DNA of 64,000 bases, taken from positions 744,001-808,000 of the forward strand of contig CANLVN010000001.1 of NCBI GenBank assembly GCA_947494705.1, read 5' to 3'. Below are positions 1 to 8,491 of this stretch, piece after piece. The notes beneath the pieces are model-generated. The model was not told the origin of the DNA, did not search any database, and worked only from the letters and a program-made list of their open reading frames with translations. The translations under genes were made by a program, and so were the position numbers. Positions within the stretch are counted from its first letter, which is position 1. Every line of letters begins with the position of its first letter. Origin of the DNA: an uncultured Erythrobacter sp. (lineage in GTDB: Bacteria; Pseudomonadota; Alphaproteobacteria; Sphingomonadales; Sphingomonadaceae).

Positions 1-1204
1 ACTGGATGCGCGCCTCCAGCTCGGCCGGTGCGCCCCAATCGTCAGCATCGGTCACGCTGGTGGGCGCCGGTGTATCGAGCGGCCCCGGCTGCGCTTCGGC
101 AAGCGATTGGCCCTGGTGCGAGAGGTTGAGCGACCAGCCGGGTGTATCGCCGGTGGTGCGCAATGCGACAGTGTCCTTGTCTTGTGTAAGACCGTCCCAC
201 ATGATCGCAGGCAGCGCCCCGCCGAATGCTGCCATCAGCATCTCCCCACCTTCCAAGTCGGGATTGGTACCGCCGGTATCGGTGATATTGTTCGCGATGG
301 TGACCTCGCGCGGAAACGGGTTGTAGCGCTCATCCTCGAAATCGCGCGTATAGGCGATCACCATGAACGGTGCGGTTGCATTGCGCTGGACGATATTGTT
401 CTCGACCCAGACATTCTCATTGGCCATCACCATGATCCCCGTGCCGCGTCGCACGCCGGCGACGATATTGCCCGGCGGAGCAAAGTTTTCGGCGTCGTTG
501 TCGGTGACGAGGTTGTTGACGATCATCACATTGCCACCGCCCATCACCGGCAGGCCGGGCAGATCGAATATGAGGATGCCCCCGGTGTTGCGGCTGACGT
601 AATTGTTGCTGACGATGGCATCGCGGCTGTTCTCGATCTCGATGCCGGCGACATTGTCGGTCGCAATCGAATGGCGAACGGTGATCTTGGAGGACTGGCC
701 GACATAGATACCCGCGTCAGATGCACCCGACACTTCCGAATGCGCGACCAGCACTCCGGTGCTTTCAACCGGGTAGATGCCGTAGGCTCCGTTGGTCGCC
801 GCGGGACCATTGGTCCAGGTGACGCGGATGCGGTTGTAGACGATGTTGTCCGCGCCCTTGGACTTGATCCCGTCGCCCTTGGGGTTCTCGAGAGCAAAGT
901 TATGGAGGGTGACGTCGTCCGAGGTTACCAGTAGCCCCTCGCCCGACCCTTGCTGTGCGGTGAAATCGAGCACGCTTTGCGCAGGTCCGGCGCCGCGCAA
1001 GGTGACGCCATCGACATCGAGGCTCAGCCCGTCGGTGAGTTCGTAGCGTCCGGCCTCGAGCATGATGATATCGCCCGGCTCGGCCAGGATCAGCGCTTCC
1101 TGCAGGCGCTCCTGCGCGCCCTCGCCCGGTGCGATCGTGTGGGTTTCGGCCCAAGTTGGTGCAGCTGATGCCAGAAGCAGCGCAGTGGCGGTCAATCGGA
1201 TCAT
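1..1204 (-). CDS. parallel beta-helix domain protein, exported (3' end beyond window)
   Basis: The frame starts at the ATG whose complement is at 1202-1204 and runs off the left edge without a stop, giving about 401 codons. The N-terminus is a short signal peptide (MIRLTATALLLASAAPTWA). The sequence then reads like the 'parallel beta-helix domain' family related to pectate-lyase folds: PGEGAQERLQEAL, DGVTLRGAG, GDGIKSKGADNIVYN, TNGAYGIYPVES, SDAGIYVGQSS, AGIEIENS, NTGGILIFDLPGLP and ENNIVQRN. Each is a turn of a right-handed helix rich in Asn and Gly. Known relatives are periplasmic or outer-membrane-linked and often sit beside a c-type cytochrome gene, which would lie outside the window. Substrate unknown. 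Confidence 0.85.
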   Translation of the reverse strand, partial: MIRLTATALLLASAAPTWAETHTIAPGEGAQERLQEALILAEPGDIIMLEAGRYELTDGLSLDVDGVTLRGAGPAQSVLDFTAQQGSGEGLLVTSDDVTLHNFALENPKGDGIKSKGADNIVYNRIRVTWTNGPAATNGAYGIYPVESTGVLVAHSEVSGASDAGIYVGQSSKITVRHSIATDNVAGIEIENSRDAIVSNNYVSRNTGGILIFDLPGLPVMGGGNVMIVNNLVTDNDAENFAPPGNIVAGVRRGTGIMVMANENVWVENNIVQRNATAPFMVIAYTRDFEDERYNPFPREVTIANNITDTGGTNPDLEGGEMLMAAFGGALPAIMWDGLTQDKDTVALRTTGDTPGWSLNLSHQGQSLAEAQPGPLDTPAPTSVTDADDWGAPAELEARIQ

Positions 1205-1286
1205 TTAAGTGTCTCCCTCTCCACTCACCGTTCTGGCGCAAGCGGGGGAGGATTGGCAAGTCCAATGACGGCGATATGCCGGCCCT

Positions 1287-1655
1287 TCAGCTGCCGCCGA
1301 TCTCGTTGCGCAGCACCGAAAAGGAGCAACGTGCTCCGCTCGCCACCAGCACGCGCACGGCCTGCGGATCGTCGACGCGTTCCAGCCGGTCGAGCGCATC
1401 ACGAGTGGAGCGCGGCACGCGGTCCTCGCCTTCGCGCGGGGCAAGCGCTTCGAGCTTGCGCAATTGTCCGATGGTGAGGTCGTCGACCAGCCGTTCGGCC
1501 ATGCAGTCCGCCAGAAGCCCGGGCGCGCCATTTGCGACCAGCGCCTGTTCGACGCGGGCTTGCGTCACCCGCTCCAGCACTCCGTCGGTGCGGAAAAGGA
1601 AATAGGCACCCACGCCGACGGCAAGCACCAACAGCATGATGAAGAGAAAGCGCAC
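1287..1655 (-). CDS. small membrane-anchored protein of unknown function
   Basis: This 122-residue protein has one N-terminal membrane segment (residues 3-21, FLFIMLLVLAVGVGAYFLF). A soluble, charged, mostly helical domain with two Cys follows. The start lies 3 nt after the stop of pntB on the same strand, so it is probably the last gene of the transhydrogenase operon. I recognise no domain. The close spacing suggests co-expression but does not show a role in transhydrogenase function. Confidence 0.6.
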   Translation of the reverse strand: MRFLFIMLLVLAVGVGAYFLFRTDGVLERVTQARVEQALVANGAPGLLADCMAERLVDDLTIGQLRKLEALAPREGEDRVPRSTRDALDRLERVDDPQAVRVLVASGARCSFSVLRNEIGGS

Positions 1656-1658
1656 GCC

Positions 1659-3158
1659 TTAGTCGAGCGCCTTGACGATGCCTTCGACCATCTTCTTCGC
1701 GTCCGAAAGGAGCATGACCGTCTGCGGCATATAGAACACGTCGTTATCGACGCCCGCATACCCCACGCCGCCCATGCTGCGCTTGATGAAGAAGACCTGC
1801 TTCGCCTTGTCCACGTCGAACACGGGCATGCCGTAGATCGGCGAGGACTTGTCGGTCTTGGCCGCCGGGTTCACCACGTCATTCGCGCCGATGATGAAGG
1901 CAACGTCTGCGGTCGAGAACTCGGAGTTGATATCCTCCAGCTCGAACACCTTGTCGTAGTCGACGCTCGCTTCTGCCAGCAGCACGTTCATATGGCCCGG
2001 CATGCGGCCCGCGACCGGGTGAATCGCATATTTAACCTCGACACCCTTCTCTTCGAGGATATCGGCCATCTCGCGAAGCGCGTGCTGCGCCTGCGCCACA
2101 GCCATGCCATAGCCGGGAATGATGATAACCTTCTCCGCCTGTTCGAGCATGAACGCTGCATCGTCGGCGCTGCCTTGCTTGTAGGGGCGCTGCTCGCGCG
2201 GTTCGCCGCTGGCGCCGCCTGAATCGTCAGCGCCGAAGCCGCCCGCGATCACGCTGATGAAGGAGCGGTTCATCGCCTTGCACATGATGTAGCTGAGGAT
2301 TGCGCCCGAAGAACCGACGAGCGCGCCGGTGATGATCATCGCGCTGTTGCCCAGCGTGAAGCCCATCGCTGCGGCAGCCCAGCCGGAATAGCTGTTCAAC
2401 ATCGACACAACGACGGGCATGTCCGCTCCGCCGATCGGGATGATGAGCAGGAAGCCGATTGCGAAAGCGAGAACGGTCACCACTGGAACAATCCAGCCCT
2501 CGCCGGCACCGCCATCGGGCGAAACAGCGTAGAAGCCGATCAGGCCGAGAATCGCAGCGATGACGCCCAGGTTGATGACATGGCGGCCGGGAAGCATGAT
2601 CGGCGAGCCGCTCATACGGCCGGAAAGCTTGAGAAAGGCGATGACCGAACCCGAGAAAGTGATCGCACCAATAGCAATGCCCAAGCCCAGTTCGATCCGA
2701 CTGACTGGCAGGATCTGGCCGTCCGCGTCCAAAATCCCGAACGACCCGGGATTAAGCCATGCTGCTAGACCCACCACCACCGCGGCCAGGCCAACGAGGC
2801 TGTGAAAGCCTGCGACCAGTTCTGGCATAGACGTCATGGCGATCTTGCGCGCAATGGTCACACCGACGATGGCGCCGAGGAAAACCGCGATCGCGATCTC
2901 GACGATATTGGCGAGGTCATGCGTCACCAGGGTGGTGATTAGTGCAATCGCCATGCCGATCATGCCGTTGCGATTGCCCGCGCGCGAAGTTGCCGGGCTT
3001 GAAAGACCGCGAAGCGCGAGGATGAAGAATACGCCCGCCGCGAGATAGGCGAGCAAGGCCCATGAGGGGGTGCCGGTCTCGCCAGTGGCCGCGTAGACTG
3101 GCGTGGCGGCGAAAGTGGCCATTGCGGCCACAGCAAAGGAGCGAAGTGCCATCATCAC
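1659..3158 (-). CDS. pntB: proton-translocating NAD(P) transhydrogenase, beta subunit
   Basis: This is the beta subunit of the membrane transhydrogenase that couples proton entry to hydride transfer from NADH to NADP+, supplying NADPH. The 499 residues show a hydrophobic N-terminal half with about eight to nine membrane segments (for example GFHSLVGLAAVVVGLAAWL and IGGADMPVVVSMLNSYSGWA) and a C-terminal NADP-binding domain III (VIIIPGYGMAVAQAQHALREM, then GRMPGHMNVLLAEA, GANDVVNPAA and KRSMGGVGYAGVDN). Length is normal for PntB. Its start overlaps the stop of the upstream pntAB by 4 nt (ATGA), a sign of translational coupling. The first residues MMMALRS offer three in-frame ATGs. I kept the overlapping one. 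Confidence 0.97.
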   Translation of the reverse strand: MMMALRSFAVAAMATFAATPVYAATGETGTPSWALLAYLAAGVFFILALRGLSSPATSRAGNRNGMIGMAIALITTLVTHDLANIVEIAIAVFLGAIVGVTIARKIAMTSMPELVAGFHSLVGLAAVVVGLAAWLNPGSFGILDADGQILPVSRIELGLGIAIGAITFSGSVIAFLKLSGRMSGSPIMLPGRHVINLGVIAAILGLIGFYAVSPDGGAGEGWIVPVVTVLAFAIGFLLIIPIGGADMPVVVSMLNSYSGWAAAAMGFTLGNSAMIITGALVGSSGAILSYIMCKAMNRSFISVIAGGFGADDSGGASGEPREQRPYKQGSADDAAFMLEQAEKVIIIPGYGMAVAQAQHALREMADILEEKGVEVKYAIHPVAGRMPGHMNVLLAEASVDYDKVFELEDINSEFSTADVAFIIGANDVVNPAAKTDKSSPIYGMPVFDVDKAKQVFFIKRSMGGVGYAGVDNDVFYMPQTVMLLSDAKKMVEGIVKALD

Positions 3159-3436
3159 TTCTCCTTCTTTTTGTACATCGCGAGCATGCGCTCGGTAACG
3201 GCAAAGCCGCCGAAAATGTTGATGCTCGCCATTACCACGCCTGCGAGGCCGAGATATTTCGCTATCGGGTTCTCGGCTTCCGCCGCCGCGATAAGAGCGC
3301 CGACGATAATCACTGAGGATATGGCGTTGGTCACCGCCATGAGCGGTGTGTGCAGCGCCGGGGTAACCGACCAGACCACGTAATAGCCGACAAAGCAGGC
3401 CAAGACGAAGATTGAGAGAATGCTGATGAAATCCAT
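3155..3436 (-). CDS. pntAB: NAD(P) transhydrogenase alpha subunit, membrane part (alpha-2)
   Basis: This 93-residue membrane protein has three to four hydrophobic segments (FISILSIFVLACFVGYYVVW, ANAISSVIIVGALIAA-like, GLAGVVMASINIFGGFAV). It corresponds to the C-terminal membrane domain of E. coli PntA. Many alphaproteobacteria and Rhodospirillum rubrum carry PntA split into a soluble NAD-binding subunit and this piece, and the same split is seen here. It sits between pntAA (3-nt gap upstream) and pntB (4-nt overlap downstream) and forms part of the proton channel. Confidence 0.95.
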   Translation of the reverse strand: MDFISILSIFVLACFVGYYVVWSVTPALHTPLMAVTNAISSVIIVGALIAAAEAENPIAKYLGLAGVVMASINIFGGFAVTERMLAMYKKKEK

Positions 3437-3439
3437 CTC

Positions 3440-4564
3440 TTAGGCCCCCTTCAGCCTCTCATTGACCACTTCGCCGCCCTTCGTCAGACGGATCGCGTCG
3501 CCGATTTCCTCGTCCAGTTCCGGTTTGCTCGCTTCCTTGTCCCAGAAGGCGCTGAGGAAATTGTAGTGGTTGCGCGCGAACAGCGCCGATGCGTCTGCCG
3601 CGAGATGCGCAGGTGTGTTGGCATAGCCGATGATCTTGACGCCGTGCTTCTCGACGACCGCGTCGGCCTTCGATCCTTCGACGTTTCCGCCCTGCGCCAC
3701 CGCGAGGTCGAAGATCACGCTGCCAGGCTTCATGGTCGCGATCTGGGTGTCGGTAATGAGCACCGGAGCCTTTCGTCCGGGGATCAGAGCCGTGGTGATG
3801 ACGATGTCCTGCTTGGCGATATGTTCGCTCACCAGCTTGGCCTGAGCGGCCTTGTATTCGTCGCTCATCTCGGTGGCATAGCCGCCAGAACCTTCACCCT
3901 CGATGCCTTCGACGTCCTCGACGAAAATGGCCTTCGCGCCGAGACTTTCGATCTGTTCCTTCGTCGCGGAGCGCACGTCGGTAGCGGAGACCTGCGCCCC
4001 AAGCCTTTTCGCGGTCGCAATCGCCTGAAGCCCCGCAACGCCCACACCCATGACGAAGCATTTCGCAGCGTTCACGGTGCCTGCCGCAGTCATCATCATC
4101 GGAAAGGCGCGGCCAAAAGTGTCGGCGGCGTGGATGACCGCCTTGTAACCGGCGAGGTTGGACTGGCTAGACAGCACGTCCATCGATTGCGCGCGCGTGA
4201 TACGCGGCATGAATTCCATGGATAACGCCTCGAAACCGGCCTTGGCATAGGCTTCGACGATCTCGCCCTTTGTGAAGGGGTCGAACAGGGCCGCAACCCA
4301 CGCGCCCGGCTTTGCACCCTTCAGTTGCGCAAGATCGGGAGCCTGCACGCCGAGCACGATGTCGGCGTCCTTGACGGTCGCTTCCGCCGTGCCAAGGCTC
4401 GCCCCCGCTTCGGCAAAGGCATCGTCCGGGATCGATGCATCGGCCCCGGCACCTTTCTCGACCGCAACTTCGGTTCCGAGCGCGATGAATTTCTTCACCG
4501 TCTCAGGCGTGGCTGCGACGCGGGTTTCGCCGGCGGCGCGCTCTTTAAGGACTGCAATTTTCAT
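3440..4564 (-). CDS. pntAA: NAD(P) transhydrogenase alpha subunit, soluble NAD-binding part (alpha-1)
   Basis: This 374-residue soluble domain I binds NAD(H). It begins MKIAVLKERAAGETRVAATPETV, the alanine dehydrogenase/PNT N-terminal signature, and contains the Rossmann stretch CFVMGVGVAGLQAIATAKRLGAQV followed by ATDVRSATKEQ. Near the end are LIPGRKAPVLIT and GSVIFDLAVAQGGNVEGS, typical of the family. It lacks the membrane region, which is encoded by the next gene. A 40-residue cytochrome oxidase subunit IV gene lies 13 nt upstream on the same strand and may share the transcript. Confidence 0.97.
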   Translation of the reverse strand: MKIAVLKERAAGETRVAATPETVKKFIALGTEVAVEKGAGADASIPDDAFAEAGASLGTAEATVKDADIVLGVQAPDLAQLKGAKPGAWVAALFDPFTKGEIVEAYAKAGFEALSMEFMPRITRAQSMDVLSSQSNLAGYKAVIHAADTFGRAFPMMMTAAGTVNAAKCFVMGVGVAGLQAIATAKRLGAQVSATDVRSATKEQIESLGAKAIFVEDVEGIEGEGSGGYATEMSDEYKAAQAKLVSEHIAKQDIVITTALIPGRKAPVLITDTQIATMKPGSVIFDLAVAQGGNVEGSKADAVVEKHGVKIIGYANTPAHLAADASALFARNHYNFLSAFWDKEASKPELDEEIGDAIRLTKGGEVVNERLKGA

Positions 4565-4577
4565 GGGAATCCCTGTT

Positions 4578-4700
4578 TCAGGGTGCGATCAGCATAACCA
4601 CGAAAAGCGTGATGATGGCGAGAACAGGCACAATCCATTTGAGCGAGCCCATGAACGTTTCATAGGTCGAGCGAGCCTTGTCGATGTCGTGAACACTCAT
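4578..4700 (-). CDS. aa3-type cytochrome c oxidase subunit IV (40 aa)
   Basis: The reverse complement from 4700 reads an ATG, 40 codons and TGA. The protein starts MSVHDIDKARSTYETFMGSL and continues into one membrane helix (KWIVPVLAIITLFVVMLIAP). This matches the short single-helix subunit IV family of alphaproteobacterial aa3 oxidases: an amphipathic N-terminus with a Tyr-Glu-x-Phe motif, then one transmembrane segment. An upstream GGGAAGATCA can serve as a ribosome site (GGGGAAG on the coding strand about 6 nt away). It leads the pnt operon rather than a cox operon. The gene is so short that automated calling may miss it. Confidence 0.82.
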   Translation of the reverse strand: MSVHDIDKARSTYETFMGSLKWIVPVLAIITLFVVMLIAP

Positions 4701-4966
4701 TGATCTTCCCCTCTGGACAACCAAGGCCGCATCACGCCGACGGTTGCCGAAAAATAAAGTTGCTCAGATCGCCGTATCCGAGCGTTCCGAATTGCTCAAC
4801 CCATCTTTCAGGCTAGGTCGGAACGCACCGCCTCTGCGATGGCCGAAACCTGGGCGGGGCGCGATCGTCACAACAGCCTTAATTCAGTCTTTACCCGTGG
4901 GCCTTATTCCAGCGCGACGTCTCACCCTGGGACGATTGCCAGGGCTTCGAGGAATACGGCGGCACT

Positions 4967-6436
4967 ATGGCGGATAGGGATGCCCGGATCGAATCGGTAG
5001 AGATTGAAGCGGCTGCCGCGCCGGCGGAAGCGCGCGTCGTCATGCTGATCGATGATGAGCCTGCGCAGAGCCGGCTCGTTTCCGCAATCGCCGCGCGCGA
5101 TGGATGGCGTACCGTTGTGGCGAGCGATTCGGAAACCGCTATCGCGATGCTCGGCACACGCGAGGGTATGCAGCTTTCCGCAATCCTGCTCGATCAGTGG
5201 GTGCCGGGCGACGATGCCTGTTCCCTGATTGCAGAACTCAAGGAACGCCGCCCCGCCCTGCCCATCCTGATGCTGACCACCAGCGCTTCGCCGTTGCTCG
5301 CTGTCGAGGCGATGCGCGCGGGCGCCAGCGATTACCTCGTCAAACCCGTCTCTCCGGACCGGCTGATGGAAGCGCTTCGCGCAGTCACCACTCGCGAAAC
5401 ACCGCGTGACGAACTTGCCCCTCTGACGGAGAAGATGTCGGCAAGCCTCGATTTCGACGCGATGATCGGCACCGCACCAACATTTCGCACCGCGCTTGCC
5501 CAGGCGGCAAAGGCGGCGCGCGGACATGGTCCTGCCCTGATCGAAGGCGAGAGCGGCACCGGCAAGGAAATGCTGATGCGCGCGATGCACAGCGCCAGCC
5601 CGCGCTCAAAAGAGTCGCTGCGCATCATCAACATTGCCAGCGTCCCGCCAAACTTCATCGAATCCGTTCTGTTCGGGCACGAGCCCAATGCATTCCCCGG
5701 AGCATTCGATCGTCAGATCGGAGCTTTGCAGCACAGCGATGGGGGCACACTGGTGCTCGACGAGGTCGACCGCCTCTCGCTCAAGGTGCAGGCACGTCTC
5801 GCCGATGCTCTCGAAACGGGAATCGTGCGCCCGCTGGGCGCAACACATGGCTTTCGCGTCGATGTCCGCCTGCTCTCGGCAAGCAACATGAACCTATCGC
5901 AGTTGGTGTCTGGTGGCGTTTTCGACGAAAAACTGGCCGAAAAACTGGGTGCGACGCGCATCACTCTGCCGCCTCTGCGCGAGCGGACCGGGGACATCCC
6001 GGCGCTGACCCGCCACTTCCTGCAACGGATCGGCGAACAGCCGGGGCTGACACATCTATCGGTATCGGACAGCGCCCTCGCCCTTTTGGGTGCCTATGAA
6101 TGGCCGGGCAATGTGCGCCAGTTGCAATCGGTGCTGTTCCGCGCCGCGGTCTATTGCGAAGGCGATACGCTGACAGCGGACAGCTTCCCCCAGCTTTCGG
6201 AAATGCTCGGCGAGCAGCAAGGCGGCTGTGGCTCTCACTTGCACGAAGGCGTAGGAGTCATGCTCTACACCGAGGATGGCAATTTGCGCCCACTCGAAGA
6301 GATCGAGGCCGATGTGATCCGCCTCGCCATCGGGCATTATCGCGGCCGCATGACCGAAGTCGCGCGTCGGCTCGGCATCGGACGCTCGACGCTTTACCGC
6401 AAGCTTAGCGATCTGGGCATCGACAACGCAGCTTGA
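4967..6436 (+). CDS. Fis-family response regulator with degenerate sigma-54-activator AAA domain
   Basis: The protein has 489 residues: a receiver domain (about 22-140; acidic pair D29/D30, phosphoacceptor D76 in AILLDQW, K126), an AAA+ domain (about 165-395) and a Fis-type helix-turn-helix at the C-terminus (MTEVARRLGIGRSTLYRKLS). The Walker A GESGTGKE (194-201) and Walker B DE (265-266) are intact. The sigma-54 contact loop GAFTGA is NAFPGA (241-246), and the conserved FREDLYYRL arginine region reads FDEKLAEKL. It therefore probably does not remodel sigma-54 holoenzyme in the usual way. No cognate kinase gene is adjacent. It may act like an NtrX- or Rhodobacter NtrC-type regulator that works with the main sigma factor; that is inference. 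Confidence 0.88.
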   Translation: MADRDARIESVEIEAAAAPAEARVVMLIDDEPAQSRLVSAIAARDGWRTVVASDSETAIAMLGTREGMQLSAILLDQWVPGDDACSLIAELKERRPALPILMLTTSASPLLAVEAMRAGASDYLVKPVSPDRLMEALRAVTTRETPRDELAPLTEKMSASLDFDAMIGTAPTFRTALAQAAKAARGHGPALIEGESGTGKEMLMRAMHSASPRSKESLRIINIASVPPNFIESVLFGHEPNAFPGAFDRQIGALQHSDGGTLVLDEVDRLSLKVQARLADALETGIVRPLGATHGFRVDVRLLSASNMNLSQLVSGGVFDEKLAEKLGATRITLPPLRERTGDIPALTRHFLQRIGEQPGLTHLSVSDSALALLGAYEWPGNVRQLQSVLFRAAVYCEGDTLTADSFPQLSEMLGEQQGGCGSHLHEGVGVMLYTEDGNLRPLEEIEADVIRLAIGHYRGRMTEVARRLGIGRSTLYRKLSDLGIDNAA

Positions 6437-6468
6437 TAGGTTTCGCGCACCCGGTTAGCGGGTGAGAG

Positions 6469-7224
6469 ATGACAGACCAGCAGGATTTCGCCGGACGCAC
6501 GGCCCTCGTCACAGGCGCCGCTTCGGGCATAGGGGCGGCTTGCGCCCGGGCGCTTGCGGCGCGCGGAGCGACCAAGCTGTTCGTCGTCGATGTCGACGGG
6601 GAGGGGCTGTCGGCACTGGACCTCGATTGCGAGGTCGAGGCGGTAGTCGGAAGCGTCGCGGACGAAGCCCTTTGGACCGACCTCGAGCCTCGCCTTGCCA
6701 CGCTCGACCATGCGGTGATCAATGCCGGTGTCGGCAGCGGCGGTACGATCGCCGAACTCACCTTTGCGGAATGGCGGCGGGTGATGGATATCAACCTTGA
6801 TGGTGCCTTCCTTACATTGCGCGCTGCGTTACGGGTGATGGGCGAAGGCGGTTCCGCTGTCATCACCGGATCCTCTACGGGGTCGAAACCCATCGCCGGG
6901 ATCGGCCCTTATGGCGTTGCCAAGGCCGCGGTTGCCCACATGGCGCGCATCGCCGCTCTGGAGGCCGCGCCCCGGGGCATCCGTGTCAACGCCATCGCGC
7001 CCGGCGGCGTCGACACCGCGATCTGGGACAGCTCGGACGACTTCACCGCCTCGGTCGAAGCGCAGGGCCGCGATGCGACACTCACCGCGATGGCCGGGAC
7101 GACGCCGCTCAAACGCTTCGCCACTCCCGACCAGATCGCCCACGACATCCTCTACCTTCTCGGCGATGCGGGCTCCAACATCACCGGGCATGTCCTCGTC
7201 AGCGATGGCGGCTTCACGCTCTAG
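6469..7224 (+). CDS. short-chain dehydrogenase/reductase (SDR) family oxidoreductase
   Basis: This 251-residue classical SDR has the cofactor motif TGAASGIG near residue 15, NAG(V) at the end of beta-4 (VINAGVGSGG), a catalytic Ser region (ITGSSTGSKP) and the YxxxK catalytic pair in GPYGVAKAA. The C-terminus carries the usual VLVSDGG motif. An acidic residue (VVDVDGEG) ends beta-2, which suggests NAD rather than NADP preference. It starts 32 nt after the upstream regulator on the same strand, so the two may be co-transcribed. Substrate is not predictable from the sequence. Confidence 0.92.
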   Translation: MTDQQDFAGRTALVTGAASGIGAACARALAARGATKLFVVDVDGEGLSALDLDCEVEAVVGSVADEALWTDLEPRLATLDHAVINAGVGSGGTIAELTFAEWRRVMDINLDGAFLTLRAALRVMGEGGSAVITGSSTGSKPIAGIGPYGVAKAAVAHMARIAALEAAPRGIRVNAIAPGGVDTAIWDSSDDFTASVEAQGRDATLTAMAGTTPLKRFATPDQIAHDILYLLGDAGSNITGHVLVSDGGFTL

Positions 7225-7232
7225 ACGCTGCC

Positions 7233-8426
7233 CTAGAAGCTGACGGTGCGCTTCACGCGGCTCTCGCCTTCGACCGCTCCGCGCATTTCCATGGTGAAGG
7301 TGCGCGCGGACCAGTCGATATCAATGAGGCCGAAGTTCTCCTCAGAGATGAAGTCAGTCAGGCGCAGCGGATCGGGCTCTCGCCGCGTGTTGTTCTCGGT
7401 CGTGCTGAACGAGTAGTTGAGCGACGAACTGGTCAGCTCCCACAGCCGCTCCCCGTCTGCCGCCTCGGGTGCATCGGAGTAGATACCGCCTGCATGGCGA
7501 TCACCCGACAGCAGCACCAGACCGCTCTCCTCGCGATCCGCGAGCATGGCGTACAGCTTCTCGCGCTCCAGCGGCATCGTCTCCCAGCTTTCGTAGTTGT
7601 GCGCATTGGTCAGAACTTGGATCGAGCTGGCGATGATGCGCAGATCGGCGGGCTTGGCGAGCTCGGCTGCGAGCCATTTCCACTGTGCTTCGCCCAGCAT
7701 CGTCTTGGCCGGGTCGTCGCTCGGCGCATAGACACCCAGCGCCGGGCGTTCGAGCGTGTAGGGCATCGTCGTGAGGTCGGAACGGAAGAAGCGCGTGTCG
7801 AGCACGATCACCTGGGTGCGCTGGCCTTCGGGGCCGAACATGCGCGACTCGTAAACGCCGGGGCGCGAGCGGACTTCGTCGGAGGAGCTCCAGAAGGTCT
7901 CGTAGAGCGTCTCGGACCAGTCGCGAAAGGCGAAGCTCCCGCCCGCGTCGTTCATGCCGTAATCGTGGTCGTCCCACGTCACCATCATCGGCACTGCAGC
8001 GCGGAAAGCAGCGAGCTGCGGCGTGGTGGCCATCACGCCATAAGCCTCGCGCAAGGTCGTCAGACTTGCATCGCCGCTCCAGCCATTGTCTCCGTAGTTG
8101 TTGTCGCCGATCATCAGGAAGAGGTCGGGGTCTGTCTCTCCGATCACCCCCCAGTAGTCCTGCGGGCGCAGCTGGTGCGAGCAGCTGCCGAAGGCCAGCC
8201 GGGTGATCGTCGCATCGCTCGCCAGTGCGGCGTTGGCAGGCGCAACCGGGAGTTGAACGGTCTCGGCGAGCTTGGCGTAGTAGGGGTCGAGCAGGTCTTC
8301 AGCCGACAGGGCCACCTGCGTCCCGGTCATCTCGGCGTTCATCTCACGATGGGCGTCGGCGAGCAGCGGGGCAGAGGCCAGCGTTGCGGCAGCAACACCG
8401 AGGGCGAGCAGATGGGGGGTACGCAT
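7233..8426 (-). CDS. alkaline phosphatase D (PhoD-like) metallophosphoesterase, exported
   Basis: I start this gene at the ATG ending at 8426, preceded by CAGGAG about 8 nt upstream. It begins MRTPHLLALGVAAATLASAP, a signal peptide. A longer frame to 8549 would overlap folP and lacks a signal sequence. The 397-residue product has metallophosphoesterase metal-ligand motifs in PhoD order: FGSCSHQ, MIGDNNYGDN, TWDDHDYGMND, then LSGDRHAGGIY near the C-terminus. PhoD enzymes are periplasmic phosphodiesterases/phosphatases. The Tat motif of classical PhoD is not visible, so export may be via Sec. folP lies just upstream on the same strand. Confidence 0.88.
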   Translation of the reverse strand: MRTPHLLALGVAAATLASAPLLADAHREMNAEMTGTQVALSAEDLLDPYYAKLAETVQLPVAPANAALASDATITRLAFGSCSHQLRPQDYWGVIGETDPDLFLMIGDNNYGDNGWSGDASLTTLREAYGVMATTPQLAAFRAAVPMMVTWDDHDYGMNDAGGSFAFRDWSETLYETFWSSSDEVRSRPGVYESRMFGPEGQRTQVIVLDTRFFRSDLTTMPYTLERPALGVYAPSDDPAKTMLGEAQWKWLAAELAKPADLRIIASSIQVLTNAHNYESWETMPLEREKLYAMLADREESGLVLLSGDRHAGGIYSDAPEAADGERLWELTSSSLNYSFSTTENNTRREPDPLRLTDFISEENFGLIDIDWSARTFTMEMRGAVEGESRVKRTVSF

Positions 8427-8491
8427 ACGGGTGTCTCCTGTTGAACCGCGCGCCGCGTTGGCGCGCTTCGATGACTGTATCGCGACAGTGC

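Noticed and set aside
107..934. A 275-codon plus-strand frame opposite the beta-helix gene
   Set aside because: The minus strand carries the beta-helix family motifs throughout; the plus frame is a shadow rich in Asp/His/Gly.
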